64,000 bases of DNA from Hofstenia miamia (GCA_900660155.1 CABFPE010000078.1:1281749-1345748); one strand, 5' to 3'; shown: positions 35,092-47,984, counted from the first letter of the stretch. Made by a program: numbers and translations. The notes: a model not told the origin generated them from the sequence alone.

Positions 35092-36857
35092 TCACTTTCC
35101 ATTAATCATCTTAACCGTTAAAATTTTTCATTTATGACTTAGTTAGGTTTTGCTTTTAAGAAGTTTACCATTGCTTTATTAGAGCTTGTAAACGTCTTTC
35201 ACGCAACAAACTGTGCCAGTTATGTTCAAAATTAGAAGTTACTTGTTTAAAATGCATTTGTTGATAACAGGGCGAGTGCAGTATTTCAAAAAGGATGTTT
35301 AGATATCGGTTTATATATATTATAGCGGTATAAATAGGAAATGCTACATTTCTTTTGTGAATTTGGAAAATAAAATTCTGTAGTAATTATGTATCTTCTA
35401 ATCTGCAAGCGAACAGTTATTTACTAAAACAAGCGTTAAAATATAGATATTTCATTCGAAAAATATTCCTATATTATTAGAATGGCATTACTGGTATTCA
35501 AAAATAGCAATATGGCATGAATTTTTTGTAATAACTGAATGAGTGTTAAAATGATCACCTAGGTCCAACAACGATGTGCTTAACTTCATCACTTCAATTA
35601 ATACTTTTATTCAATTTTACTCGTTGTGGAATATTTTAAAAAGCTAAAATCTACCAACACATAAATATTCCGCTAGAGGAACAATAGTTGAATATGGAAG
35701 CTTATGATTAATATCGTAAAACAAAAATCGATAAGTTATTCCAGCGTGATATTGCGTTATGTCTAGTGACCAAAATGTTGACTCAGCCGTTCCTTTTGTT
35801 CCCTTTGGAGAACGTGTATAGTTATTGCTCCATAACAACCCACATCTTTGACAGAATTTTTACTCCTATTCTCTGCTCGTGAAGCTTCAGGACATGACAT
35901 TCGAGGCAACTTGCACCATGCGGGAAAAGTGGACTGAAAAATATTCTTTCTGTATTCAAAGTATATGATGAAATTTGAAAGTGGTATTTCGATTTTCGTA
36001 CTTCTGTCAATACATTATGTCGCCAAGTGAAATGATGATCATATTGTGATCATGGGAACGAATTTTGCCAGGGTTTATCTAACCGCGATTTTAAGTCGAT
36101 TTAGAAAGTCATCTGCTAGTGTAGGGCCTGTACCAGGTACGCACCAAATTGTAAAGGAACGAGCTTGTATAGTACCGCTGGCACGGGCTGGACATACGGG
36201 CTCTGAACTTAGTTTGATTATTTTCGTTAGTCGAGGATTTTAATTCATAAAACGATTTGTTTGAATTACATTAAGCCCATTGATGGATAAGTATTTTCTA
36301 TCCATCTATTCTATATATATATATATATCTATCCATTATATGTATTTCGTGAAACACTAACCTTCATGTAAATTCATAACAAAAATTACAAGATAACACT
36401 TAAAATAATACACCGAGCCACATAAAATTAACTGCATTCTTCAAAATCACGGAGTTTCATTTCACTGTCACCGTCTGAAATTGCTTTGATATGAAAATTA
36501 CATTGTAACTTAAGAACCGTAAGGGCGCTCCATATCTTTGTGAATTGAATTAATGTAAATTGTTTATATTACAAAGTCGTGCAAGGTTGAGGATTCGGGA
36601 AGGGACAAACCAACGGGCCTATTTTTGTGGGTACGGGCTCCACCCCAGGTCATCTGTGATGAAAGCTGCTTAGCCGAACCGTTTCACAGATTAGAATGTT
36701 GGTATGGGTGATGTTTAGTCGCGCATTTGGGGAGCGAACGCCCCCCTCCCCCTTCGGGCCAGCTGCGAACACTTAATTGCAATGTTTAATTCAAGATGTC
36801 ATCAATCGATTTGCTGCTAAAAACAGGCGATTGAATTTTGTGTAAATTTACTTTTGT
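35092..36857. other. Non-coding, with a less AT-rich patch
   Basis: No supported gene. 36050-36240 and 36580-36780 are noticeably richer in G and C than their surroundings, including a C-run at about 36739-36755, and hold only unconvincing open frames. A hairpin GATGGATA..TATCCATC lies at about 36280, just before a (TA)n. Confidence 0.4.
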
Positions 36858-37245
36858 TCAAAAACTTTTTTTGCAATTTCTGTAAAAATTGATGTCCAGC
36901 CCCCTTCTTTTAAAAGTCCTGAATGTCCCACTAATGGTGTTGATTTGTTGGACAGATTTGTCAGTTAATATTGCCGAATCTTCTAATCCAAGAATGCTTC
37001 CAGCTTCTTCTGACAGCTGGATGGGGAATTCAAATGGAATCCTCAAATGGAGCAGCGTCTATTTACAAGGAATGGGCTGCATGATTGTGTTTCCTTTCAT
37101 TGACCGGGAACTGGGGGACCCATGACTGGTCCTCGTGAAAAGGGTCTTCAATATCTTTTCGTTGGCTTCCAAAAGCCCAACCCTCCTTCCTCGCAAAGTC
37201 GATGTCATCAATATGCCAGGATAAACGTAAAACAATGTGTCGGAT
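36858..37245 (-). pseudogene. Possible decayed coding sequence, unidentified
   Basis: Minus-strand translation from about 37245 gives protein-like text in two frames: HIVLRLSWHIDDIDFARKEG, then WAFGSQRKDIEDPFHEDQSW to a stop, followed by IPFEFPIQLSEEAGSILGLE and DSAILTDKSVQQINTISGTF to a stop at 36858. Composition is balanced and charged, unlike the noise around it, and base content is higher in GC. I do not recognise it. A broken retroelement gag or transposon protein is the likeliest explanation. Confidence 0.3.
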
Positions 37246-37966
37246 GCAAAGTGTTATTCCTTATAAACGTATTGTCGTTATTAAAAGTTTAGGAGAATAT
37301 AAGGTGTATTAGACATGTATGTACTCGTATATTATAGTTATAAGTGAAGTAAAATAAATAAATATTGCACTTGCATAATGTTGTAACTTCTTAAGTTTTC
37401 TTTTACAGCTAACCTTTTCAACTACTATTCGACTAGAGAAACATGCAAAATATCTATGATAAAGCTACAATAAAAATTTTAATCTACACCATTTATACAG
37501 TACTTTTTAGTCGACTATTTCATACTTACTTATCATTTTTCTTATATCAGTTGTTACGGGTTAATATTAACAGCTTTTTCAAACAAGTTTTGTTTACAAG
37601 AGCATAATGTCACATGAACAAGCTATTCTGTGTTATGCATATTTTATATGATTTAATTATGTGCACTTCCCAAACATGCTTGTTATTCTATAAGAAGAAT
37701 TTCTAATAAATGTGATTAAAATCTAAATATCGTTAGTAATGTGTTTGATTGCCAAGTGCGTGGCTGTAGCCAAATTTTAAACTTGTTCTAGTTTAAGCTT
37801 GCCCAAAATTGTATTGGTTGTAGTGTTTCAACTAGTGACATATTTCTATTTACATTGCATTGGTAGCTTTAATTTAGTGTAGCGTTTAGCAATACTAAAT
37901 TTACAGTTCCTTCCGTTTTGGTGTTCACATCCTTTTTCTGAGTTTACTCAATATTTCATTTTTTAG

Positions 37967-38430
37967 GCCTTACTGCCATAGCAGAAATCGTGGAGTGGAG
38001 CATATAACCACCACGTGGAATTTATTAGCCTAGGACATGCAGCTTCAGCCGCCTGACTTCTCCAAACTTATGGTTCTCATACAGTTCTTGCCTTTATACG
38101 CAGTTGCTTGTACCTTTAATCTATGTTTATACATTGTTATTCTACCTCGCACGCTTCCTTTGATAGTGCCCCCGTATGCTTCACTAGAACTCCACCAATG
38201 TCGCGAATGGGTTTCAAACATTTGCTCAATGATCACCGCTTCAATTTGTGGTGTGGGATCGATCGTTGGCCTATTTCTCACTTCTCAAGATCAGAAATTT
38301 TATATTTTAGAAGTTCTAACAGTATGCCTAACAGGATATTGGCTTTGTGATACTTTCTTTAGGCTTGCCAATCTAAGGGTGCTTAAAAAGCCTAAATTTC
38401 AATATTTTCTCATATTTCACCATCTTCTTG
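37967..38430 (+). CDS. TLC-domain protein, first coding exon (TLCD4/TMEM56-like)
   Basis: The acceptor TTTCATTTTTTAG ends at 37966. The first Met is at 38037, leaving about 70 bases of 5' UTR, so an upstream UTR exon is expected. It encodes residues 1-131 and the first base of Gly132; donor CTTG followed by GTAAGA at 38431. Visible: a hydrophobic segment at about 11-36, LELHQCREWVSNIC (50-63) where TLCD4/5 proteins have their (E)W..R motif, a second segment at 64-81, then LTVCLTGYWLCDTFF (94-108) with the conserved GY..D, and the family's His-His at 128-129 (FHHLLG). TLC proteins are polytopic ER or plasma-membrane proteins linked to lipid composition and sensing; the exact role of this subgroup is not settled. 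The frame stays open to 38651 by reading into the intron, but that tail does not look like TLC sequence. Confidence 0.85.
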
Positions 38431-40589
38431 GTAAGAATTTTACATTTTTTGTTGCTACTTGTTCATTATTTACTTATCATCGGACTATTCAATGGTTTTG
38501 CAAACATTTAATTGTTAGCATCGTTTTTATCAGACAAGGCTTACAAAATTATTCCTTTTATCTCAAGCCTATACGGATTGTTTTCGTGAGGATATCCATT
38601 TTAAATTTAATGCTGTCCCTTTACTATTTATTTGATTTATTTTTCGCCTGAATTGTGTTTGATGATCTGTATGTTTACTCTCTCTTTCTATCTCTCATAT
38701 CTTAGTGATATTTTGCGGTGATGCTTATTTTCTATTTGCATGTGATGAGTAACGCAGTCGTGAATAGGAGCATTATTCTCTTACCACAACAATATCACTG
38801 AGTGTAAACTTTTGTTATCTTACGTGGGTGTGTTCGCAGGTTTATTGGTTCAATCTAAATCACAAGCTTCTACTTATTTAATTTACGTAATAAGTTGGTT
38901 TTCAATTAAATTTGATTTTTTCTTGTGGAAATAGGCTCTACACTCACCTGAATTTCTTTCTACAGAGTTTTATATTGCATATCGCGAATGCTATACAATC
39001 TGATGCTGATGCATTTCCACATGTTGGCTTTGACTTAAATTTTATTGTAATAGCAGTAGTTTCGTGTAAATTTTGTTATGCTTAGTTACAACCTTTCTTA
39101 TATAATGCAGGGCCCTTTGTGCACAAAATTGTTTTATTAAACTATAATAACTATTAAAAGAAAATTGGTTGTTTTGGCTATCGCATTAAAATAATCTTCA
39201 ATTATTACCGTATTATTTGTCGAAGAATTTAGAAAGTTAGTTTACTCATGAAGTATACTATTTCGTGTATGTGTAATAGATGTTTAGAAATTATCTTTTC
39301 ATAAAATTGTCACTTTTGATTCACGCACTACATTTTTTGCCAGATGTTAAAGAGAACTCAATAATCGATTAAAATTTTCTCTTTAGTTACATTTGACTCT
39401 TTCTCTTAAACTTATCGTGAAGGAAAACTATTGGCCTCAGCTTTCTTTATTTAGTTTACTTAGTATATCTACGATATGCTCTTTAAGCTAAACGTATATT
39501 CACATATTCGCATTTTTAATAACAAATTATCGTACATTAGTATATATATGTCAATGCCTTGGCACTAGGCCTTTTAGAGTTAATGTGATCGGAAGTCTCC
39601 GTGCAAAGATACGTAAAAACATTCTGAACGTTAAAATAAACTTTGCCATAAAGATAGCATACCTTGATTTTTCATCAGCATGATGCAGTAATTGCGCAAA
39701 TGGCATACGTAAATGTACATTTTGGTGGTTGTATTAATAAAAACCCCATCTCAAAATTGAAGGACAAGTACCACTAAAAGTTTCTTTACTGTCATATATT
39801 TTATATTTAACGTAGACATAGACAGTGTTACGATAATTTACGGTCGTATTAACAAGAATGCTTGATTAAACACATCAGGAATGTATGTATAACGCTTATT
39901 CTCTCTTCAAGTCGTAATTGACTTACAGAACTGCTGCTTGATTTTAGTACATCATAAACATTTTCGTTGTTCCTCCCTTTCAGTATTCATGTAGAATTTC
40001 AAACGATCCTGAACGAAAGAGGCGTTGTACCCTTGACATAGGTGTAAATTTATTGTTGATATCGCAAATTAATTCTTTCCATTTTTGGTTTTAGTACGTG
40101 CCCTAAAGATATTTAACATAGCAGTGCAAGGAACGAAAATAGAATCAAGTTTATGCTCGATCCAATTGCTCCAACTGACATTGAAAACGTGATTAAAATT
40201 CCATATCCAGTGTGTTGCGTCATCTGATGTATTTCCTTATTTAAATTTAATAGTCGATTGGAGATAAGTTTCAAAGTTATTAATCCGTCTACATGCTGTT
40301 AAATATTCTGGAAGCTGTCTCAATGAGCGTTTGGATAAATTTTACATTATATTCAGGCATATTAGCCTGTTTCCTTGTCAATGACCTTTGGTTTCTCGTC
40401 TGTAAAAATGTGCTTTTCCAAGGGAGGAGTAATAATGCTTTTAATTCGCCGTATGTTTTTCTCGATTTATAAATAACTGCAAATTCTGCCCAATACTGAC
40501 GAATTATTTCATTTAACTTTTACAATACTATTTCAATTTGTAACACATTTCCGCTTTAATTACTTTTATGGTTTTTATTGTCCACATCC

Positions 40590-40980
40590 ACCCCTGTCCA
40601 TTAAGTTTTTCTCCAAGGCCTATTATGAAATTTGGCAATTCTAAGATTTCAACTAATCTATCTGTGAATGTGCAGGAACTTAATGTTTAAGACTTGTACT
40701 AAATTATATTGCTGTGCCTGGAATTTTTAAAAGATTCTCTATTTTTCATTAAAAGCTCCAATTTTTAATAAAGTTTTAAATTCTCATTTCCTAATTTTTT
40801 ACTGAGTAGAGGGTCTAACTACCATGGGGGCAACAACTATTTGTTTTTTATGTATATAAACCACCCAGGGCCATTTAGACGTGCCGTGGAAAGGTCAGAG
40901 GACACGTTTAAAAATTGTTCAAGAAACCATCAAAAAAATTCAAAAATGCTACGCAGTTTAAGGTTAGCAAGTTTTGTCAC
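40590..40980. repeat. Copy of the dispersed repeat family
   Basis: Contains TTTCTCCAAGGCCTATTATG..AAATTTGGCAA near 40610, and later CGTGCCGTGGAAAGGTCAGAGGA-like and TTTAAGGTTAG blocks. These match in the same order the copies at 54.6-55.7 and 56.2-56.5 kb. More diverged than those. Confidence 0.45.
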
Positions 40981-42356
40981 CATGCATATGTGCAGAGGTT
41001 CACTTACCTAAAGTAAAACTTCCATGTTAGATTCTTTCGTTTCTTTAGTGACACTTCCCCCGTAAGAATTCTTTGTGATAGCCTGCTATTTAACCTGCAT
41101 CAATCGTTATTTGGAACCTTAAAATTATCGTGTGTTTAAATTCAGATTTTCTCTGCTCTGGTTATTAATACGACGGTTTATAATTGATTCATAGAGACAC
41201 AAAAATCGATATTCGTTGTGAATGAGGGCGTTAATGTATCCCCAGCAGCATATCAGTAAGCAACGCCCGTTGACATCTCCATTTTTTGAATAATTCATTC
41301 CTTTAGTTAGTATGCGTAACGTTGTCATTGTAATGCATAAAACAGAAATAGAGTTTTTCATTAATATGCATTATCTTATATTCATTGCGCAGATCGTGCG
41401 TTTTCTATCCCAGTCGATAATGAGTTGTTCCTGAAGTGAAATTTCCAAATATTATGTAATTCGAATTTCGGAATTTTAGAAATTAATGCTTAATCAAAAT
41501 TACTCAATTGCGAAATCGTATGCAAATTCATTTTTTAACTATTACATGCACATATAATGAAAGACTGCATAATGAATATAATTTCTATTTGCGAATGTTT
41601 GTAGAGGTAATGGTTAAAACACCTTATTGGATGGTACATATTTGTTGAAAGGGTTTTAGTGTTTCTACACACTAAGTGAAAGTCTACATTTACACCTATG
41701 GTCACAAATTAAAGGAGTGTAAATGAATTATGTGTAAATTTGTATAATCACATCCAAAACCTAACTAAAATTTAAAATTTTCTTGGGTGGCCACTTCTGG
41801 TGATCAGGGATGCACTAAGTGTATGCTCATATTGCTGTGTCATTGCCGTTACAGCAAAAATGCTAGAATTCACTCACGAGGCAATCCGTCTGAAAGAGTA
41901 TCCTTTCTTGCATAGAGTGATGATAGATGCACGTTTTCAGGGTGTGAGCTGGAAAATGTAATTTTAACTTCTTCAAAGTAACACAGACTGTCTCTAGAGC
42001 TCTAATCACCTAAAGATGAAAGAAACTCTAAAAATATTGGTGGCCTTAAATTTTGTGCCACCGCTCTAATTCCTTTAAGAATGCTTATTGTTGGTCAAAT
42101 TATTTTGTAAATTTCAATTTTCATTGTTACGTGTTGTTTTTTGCTTTGTAAGCATTATCGGCTTAACACAGGGGTGTATTTAGGGGGCCTTGCGCCTGGG
42201 CCCGCTCTTTTTGGGCAGACCAATTTCATCTCATTCTCATACGATTTGATCGATATATTGATGAACAGTCTTTTTGTTTGACATATTTACATGATTTGAT
42301 GGTATAATGTCAAAACCTGAATCCTTTATTCTGAGCAACGTTCATTTAATTCCTTA

Positions 42357-43002
42357 AGATGCGTTCAGACGAGCATCTTTTGATGCGCATCTTTTTATGA
42401 ACGTGCGTTCTGACGAGCATCTTTTTGATGTACGCTTTTTTGATGCATCTATCAAAACTTAGGAGCGTTCAGACGAGCATCTTTATAATGTACATCAATT
42501 TGATGAAATTGGGTTCATACGAGCATTATTTTGATCCACGGCCACTTGTTTATTCATCAATTAAGTTTAATAGGAAGTGTGTTTTTCTATCACTGGGAAG
42601 ATTATAAGATTATAATCCACACCTCAATTACTGCTTCAAAACATTAAAATCACAAACGAATTTGATTGGATGTTTAATTCTATAGATATTGTTATATAAT
42701 ATTGCCAAGACCCAAGTAGTTAACTAAATTTCTTGTTTAAATTTTCCTTGTAATTATACAATTGAACAATAATATAATTAAATTTCAATACAAGAGGAAT
42801 TCTGGTTTATAAGTGATTTCCATTAGTTACACACTAATGTAAAGTATATTAACAATTCAGTAGCATAACTTGTGAAAAACCAATATTGCTTCATTGAAAG
42901 GAATAATTATTGATCGTTTAAATGAATAATGTGCGTTCCGACGAGCATCTTTCTGACGTATAACAAATTATGTACATCAAAAGATTCACGTCTGAACCAC
43001 CT
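42357..43002. mobile_element. Harbinger-like MITE with repeated subterminal motif
   Basis: Three-base target TTA at 42354-42356 and 43003-43005. Left end AGATGCGTTCAGACGAGCAT; right end reversed AGGTGGTTCAGACGTGAATC; both then share TTTTGATG. GTTCnGACGAGCATC recurs at about 42366, 42408, 42466, 42507 (variant) and 42932. TWA targets and GTTCAGACG-type ends fit PIF/Harbinger. 646 bp, non-coding. Confidence 0.7.
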
Positions 43003-43352
43003 TTAGTATCATACTGTGGTCTTCCTCATTTCTCTTATTTTTACTTTAGTTTGAATGATATTCTCTACCACTTGCATTATTATTTATTGCTAACATGCTT
43101 GTCTCTGCTCAATTACATTTGTATTGCTAATGTTTTGGCAACAATAAATGATATTCTGTATATTTCACATGATTTAATGCTTCTTAAACCACTACTGTTT
43201 TGTTAATAGTGATGATAATTTAATGTCAATTGGCTTTTAAGCGTTAACAATTCATAATTTGTCAAAACGCTTTAAATATTTTAAGCACATCTATATAACT
43301 ATCAACTCAATGCCGATATAACAATATATGTATATTTATGGCAATATTTTAG

Positions 43353-43574
43353 GGTTGGCTGCTATTCAAATTACAGTTCTCCATGTTGAAATGTTAAATG
43401 TGAAATTATTATTCATATTCATGGAATTGGGAAGCATACTGATCAACTTTAGATTCTGCCTTATTGATTTGAAAGTTGACAAATCTAGCCTCATGTATGA
43501 GTCTGTTTCCATTGCAATGACGTTAACATTCTTTGTTACCCGATTGGTTCCCGTGCCGTACATGCTCTATGTTG
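43353..43574 (+). CDS. TLC-domain protein, second coding exon
   Basis: 222 bases, phase 1 at both ends, encoding residues 132-205. Acceptor ATATTTTAG ends at 43352; donor TTG followed by GTATGT at 43575. The join restores GGG (Gly132) and reads FHHLLGLAAIQITVL. The spacing from His-His to the family's Glu (Glu156 in FMELGS) is as in TMEM136/TMEM56. FMELGSILINFRF (154-166) corresponds to the family motif ELSxPFxNxRW, with Asn163 and Arg165 kept. SVSIAMTLTFFVTRLVPVPY (182-201) is the next membrane segment, with the typical FFxxR. The apparent Met upstream at 43328 lies in the intron and is not a start. Confidence 0.87.
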
Positions 43575-43588
43575 GTATGTAATTTCCT

Positions 43589-43593
<5 letters not shown>

Positions 43594-43632
<39 letters not shown>
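43594..43632. repeat. (TA)n microsatellite just after exon 2
   Basis: About 19 copies of TA, starting 20 bases into intron 2. Confidence 0.95.
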
Positions 43633-43637
<5 letters not shown>

Positions 43638-45492
43638 CATGTAGAGATTATTTATGTATAACGTCTTTAGAAGAAAGAAATAGGATAGATTCATTGATGC
43701 ACATTTTATATAACTAGTTTTCAGAGTAATCATTTCCTTCTATATAATGTCTGTATAATTTTGACGGTATTATCGTTCCGCTCAAATATAAAGTAGGTCT
43801 GATTTTTTACCCAATACGCTATTTCCTTGAGTTTGTCTCAAAAATAAATAAGATGCCTTCTTTTTTAGTAATTGATGATATATATATATGCTTGTGTGGT
43901 TCTACATGATTTTCATTTATAACTCAATGATGATAAGTGATATATCAAGGCTCCTAAGAATATAATACCCTAGATTTGCCTTTTTTCTGACTCTACGTAT
44001 TGAATAGCTATCCTGACGAAAATTGTAGTCTTACTCATTCAATTGTCAAATGTGCTTGTTATTGGGTTTTTAAGAACATATTCATTGATGCTATGTATGA
44101 TTTAACTATTTCAGTATGCATTATTCAAAAGATATTTCTGTATTGATATGAATACAAAGCAAAAATGTTACAAATATGCATTTAATTTTACATTGAAATT
44201 TATTAGTTTGAAATGTTAATCTATAAAATGTTAATTCATTAAAGGTAGAACAAACGCTGTTCTATAAATACCATCAAATTATTTGATGGAAAGTCAGTAT
44301 TTATGTGTTTTAGTTTTAGTAATGCCATAGTATTTGATTGATGAAACCTGCATTTATTCTCTTGCATGTTGTCGCTGATAAATTGTCATTTGACAAATTG
44401 TGCCTAGACATAAAATTTTATGGAGCATGTGAAATCCGACATTTGTGGTTCTTCTTAAGTGAATGTCTTAATACTGTCATAGTTCATAAATCATAATATA
44501 ATACATCACACTATAAGTCGCAATTTTGTCTTGGCAATAACAGTTGCTGCACAGTAAGCGGCGGCATTAACGCTAAACCGTTTGCGATGTGTGTCAAGAA
44601 TTTAGAAATGATAACAGTTTCGTAGATGATCTCTAGGTGTGACACCTGGCTTTGTAACTTGAATCTATGCACTTGAACTCACCTGTAGCTTAAGACGTTT
44701 GATTTACTTAGATGCTAATTTTGTATTCTAAGTGCAGTGTTGTGTGCAATAGACTAGTCTTTGATATTCATATCATGCGCTTCCGGTATTTATTCGAATC
44801 GGGCGACACAATTATCAACTATATGATGTACCAACATTGTTTTTTGATATGCACAATTGTGATATCTCCCTAAAGTGTTTCAAACATAGGAAACCTGTGC
44901 TATACATATTTAAATGAAAATTATTAGGGATTATATTTTTTCATTAATTTTCATCAATCAACGCGAATCAATCTTTAAATCATATAACGCAATTTTTCAA
45001 CTAAATGCTCGTCGCGACTTCATTGCAATTATTTAACACAAATTTTCGTTTGACACTATATTTTTCATATATGTTCCATTTTATAATTATATTTGACTTA
45101 TTGATGAAATTTTCAGTTTTTTAAAACAATTTAGCAATCGGTTTTCATGTATTGTTGGATCTTTTTAAAATATTCATTTCAATACAACAATGAATCTGCA
45201 TTTCCCACACATTTTGCACTTAAATTTATTAATGTTTATCCTATCACTAAAGTTGAACAAATTTTGCTTTTTACTAAGCCTGTAATGTATGCAACAACCG
45301 TCCAAATCAAATCATTCTTGCCACTTGTTTTAGATTCTCACCTTATCAATACTTTTCAAGTTGGTCAGACTAATATCCGGCTAGCAAAGCCAGCACATCG
45401 AACCTTTTTGCTTTATCCTTCCTTTTACGGCCGGAGTAACAAGCAAATATTGTGCATGGCAAGCATTTGCTAATTCAATATTTGGTATATAT

Positions 45493-47943
45493 TATGGTGG
45501 CCCTTATAGATAGAGTAAAAATTGAAGTTGCAAATTTTCAACATCTCACTCGCTAATTTTGTTCCACTTATGATGAAAGAAAAGCATGTAAAAAATTTTT
45601 GAAATTGATTCGATATTTAGTTTGGTGCTCCATATTTTGGATTTGTCAGTTTATTATGTATGTTTTACAACATAATGACTGCAAATTCTTATAAATTCTG
45701 CAAACAATAACAATGTATTGCCAGTAAAAATGCTGCTGGTACTTCGAACCTTAAAGTTATCATTAAGAATCGTGGCAATGTCCGAATCGCAGAACACTTT
45801 AATGTCTGGTAAACATTTTACTATGAAGAAATGGAATTGTCTTTGCCGTATTGTTAACACCAACAAATTACATGATAGCTAACGTCAAATTCGATTTGAA
45901 GTATGTGATTGTTAAACAGGCAGTTGTGGTCATGATTGTTTTATTATTGTCATGAATGACATTATCAAACTTGAATCGAAAATTAAAAAAGTTGTTATTC
46001 AGTGCGACATAATCAAGAAAAACCGCTGCAAATTCTTATTAAAATGTCTTTACTCAAAAGTTAACAACTTTATCTAACAATGCGTGTTGTTACACTACCA
46101 ATCTCTAGTAAAAATTATACGTCTTGTGCAATGCAAACTACAGACCAATTTTTGTAACAAAGGTTGATTTGGTACAGTCTGGAAATCTTTGCCGATGTTC
46201 AGACACAACCTTGTAAAAGAAACTGGAGTTGTTTTTCTCCCTTGACTAGTGTCTTGTTGAAGTCTTGGATTAAAGCAACTCCACGTTCTGCCCTGTCATT
46301 TACAACAGCTAAAGTGGAGACAGTTTTGCGAGCTTTCTTGAAATCCTCATCATCAGACTATGTAGTTGGATCTTTTGACAGAAATGTTTCTGATAATCCA
46401 AAGAGTTTGAAAACTTTCATTGAATTTACTGAGCAAAACTGATCCAAGCCTCAGGAACACAAAGAGGATTATGCTTCCACTCTTGATCATTTTATCGAAT
46501 GGTCAGGAGCGACTCTTTCGTTGCTGAAACTATAAACACTTTTGCTTCAGCAGACACTCTGGAATCAAATAGGGCAAGTGTTGTTAGTTCTTCAGGTATG
46601 TATCACAGGTGCAGACCAAGTTTATGGCTTGTTGCTGCAGAGATAGCTGTTTGTGGATATTCTAGTTGTACTTTCATCAAAGTAAAGTCATTCAGGGGTG
46701 CTTCAATGCTGCAAGGTGCAGTCATCCATGCTCTTTATGTACACCTTGACTGCAAAGCTGGCCAATTCACAAATACCTTTCAACTCTTGTCATTTTGAAC
46801 TGTCTACAAAAATGCCACATTTTGATTGAATAGATCAATTTGGCCATCCATCTGGCTCTGTGCATTGCCAAGGGAGCATGGAAATGAAAGCCACGTGCAG
46901 GTGTCTCACCCAGATATACAAGAGCCAGCTCCAAGAATTCCTTGTAGTCATTACGAGGTTGATGAAACTGTAAATGCTTGCGGATAAAATCAACTACGTC
47001 ACTGCATGGAGCAACCAGAGCTTCTAGTGAAGCATCAGTGTTAGCTGGTTCAAACTGGTCATGATCGATCTGCTTCCACTGTTTCTGAAATTTCTTCAAG
47101 TCTTGCACAAATTCCTCTTATTTTTGTCTGGTGTGGATCTTCTTTCCATTTACAGTATACGGACTCAAGCTTGTTGAATGAATGCTGGCTACTTCGATTT
47201 GGAACACTGGCCTTAGCCCAGACCTCAGACACTGCTCTGATTGCAGCTGAATTAGCATTTCTAATTGTCAGCTTCTGGACTTTATGTTGATCATGAAGTA
47301 GCCAAATGCCTGCCGATATGATGGCAGTTTGGCACCAAGAATTTCTAACACAAGATCCAATTAGATACAAATTATTTTTTATTCGTGTTTCCATATTTTT
47401 AGTCTGTAACACAAAAATTATTCTTTCTGTACATCATGCATTGTTATTATCGGGCATCATCAGACAGTGAAATAATAATGCAATATTGATTTTCACAAAA
47501 TTAACCAACAAATGATATTAAACAATGTTCGATAGACTTAGAAATTGTTATTAACTAGTTTTCTCATGCTTCGCAGTTGTCGTACACAGATGTTATTAGT
47601 CATATTGCTGCATCGTGTGAAATTCCATCGGTTCTTGTTAATTGCTTATGTCTTATACACTTGCTAAATATTCCAGTCTGTGTTAGCAAGTTATTCGTAG
47701 CTCAAATTTATAATGGAAGTTCTATTATTATTATTATGATTACTAAAACTCTAAAGATGTTAGAATGTAATTACACAGCAAGGTGCATATAACAGAACTA
47801 TGCCTTCATTTGGTAGTCTTCGAGGGCCGCCTTTAAACATTCTTCAAATTTCAAAAAAATTAACTCAACTTATTCTTTCCATAAGTGGAACAAAGTGAGT
47901 ATGTGAGAGGTTCAAATTACAAACTTTTATTTTTAAGGGCCAC

Positions 47944-47946
<3 letters not shown>
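45493..47946 (-). mobile_element. DNA transposon with long imperfect inverted ends, IS3EU-like (tentative)
   Basis: The left end (TATGGTGGCCCTTA from 45493) and the right end (reverse complement TATGTGGCCCTTA from 47946) are inverted. The match continues, with gaps, for about 80 bases: CTCTCAC/CTCACT..TTGTTCCACTTATG on both sides. Both flanks are TATAT-type sequence, and a (TA)n(TATG)n follows on the right. Total about 2.45 kb, holding a broken minus-strand protein. TAY..RTA ends and a short AT-rich target would fit the IS3EU superfamily as I remember it, which I cannot check here. Confidence 0.6.
46150..47412 (-). pseudogene. Internally deleted protein of an uncharacterised transposon-associated family
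   Basis: The N-terminal part at 47412-47059 includes NANSAAIRAVSEVWAKASVP and NKLESVYCKWKEDP. With a frame change it jumps to QDLKKFQKQWKQIDHDQFEP. A second part at 47108-46767 has RNDYKEFLELALVYLGETPA and MHRARWMAKLIYSIKMWHFC. A C-terminal part, in pieces down to about 46150, has KKARKTVSTLAVVNDRAERG and VALIQDFNKTLVKGEKQLQF. I recall proteins with RWMAKAIYSLK and VNDxAERGVxLIxxFN blocks recurring in arthropod and cnidarian genomes. Their middle part (HWDGK, FDTTASN, ACRHH) appears to be missing here, which would remove the putative catalytic residues. Plus-strand frames at 46164-46798 are shadows. Confidence 0.6.
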
Positions 47947-47979
<33 letters not shown>

Positions 47980-47984
47980 GTATA
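47947..47984. repeat. (TA)n(TATG)n microsatellite
   Basis: TA repeats followed by five TATG units, abutting the right end of the transposon. Confidence 0.9.

Larger units (their letters stand above)
38431..43352 (+). other. Intron 1 of the TLC gene
   Basis: About 4.9 kb, GTAAGA..TTTTAG, phase 1. It contains a dispersed-repeat copy (40590-40980) and a Harbinger-like MITE (42357-43002). I see no other gene inside. Confidence 0.75.

Noticed and set aside
38431-38651. Open continuation of the first TLC exon to a 204-residue protein
   Set aside because: A GTAAGA donor sits exactly after the HHLLG motif, and the sequence beyond it lacks TLC motifs. The phase-matched second exon at 43353 supplies the expected continuation.
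45327-45473. Acceptor followed by a phase-compatible open block, as last TLC exon
   Set aside because: It is in phase but encodes no membrane helix. The exon at 56935-57110 has the right helix and tail, and the block lies in ordinary intron sequence.
46164-46798. Plus-strand open frames of 92 and 99 codons
   Set aside because: The minus strand of the same region carries recognisable blocks of the transposon protein family, so these are shadows.
47577-47792. Open block after TTCGCAG as a TLC exon
   Set aside because: In the phase required by exon 2 it hits a stop after seven codons. In its own open frame it shows no family signal.
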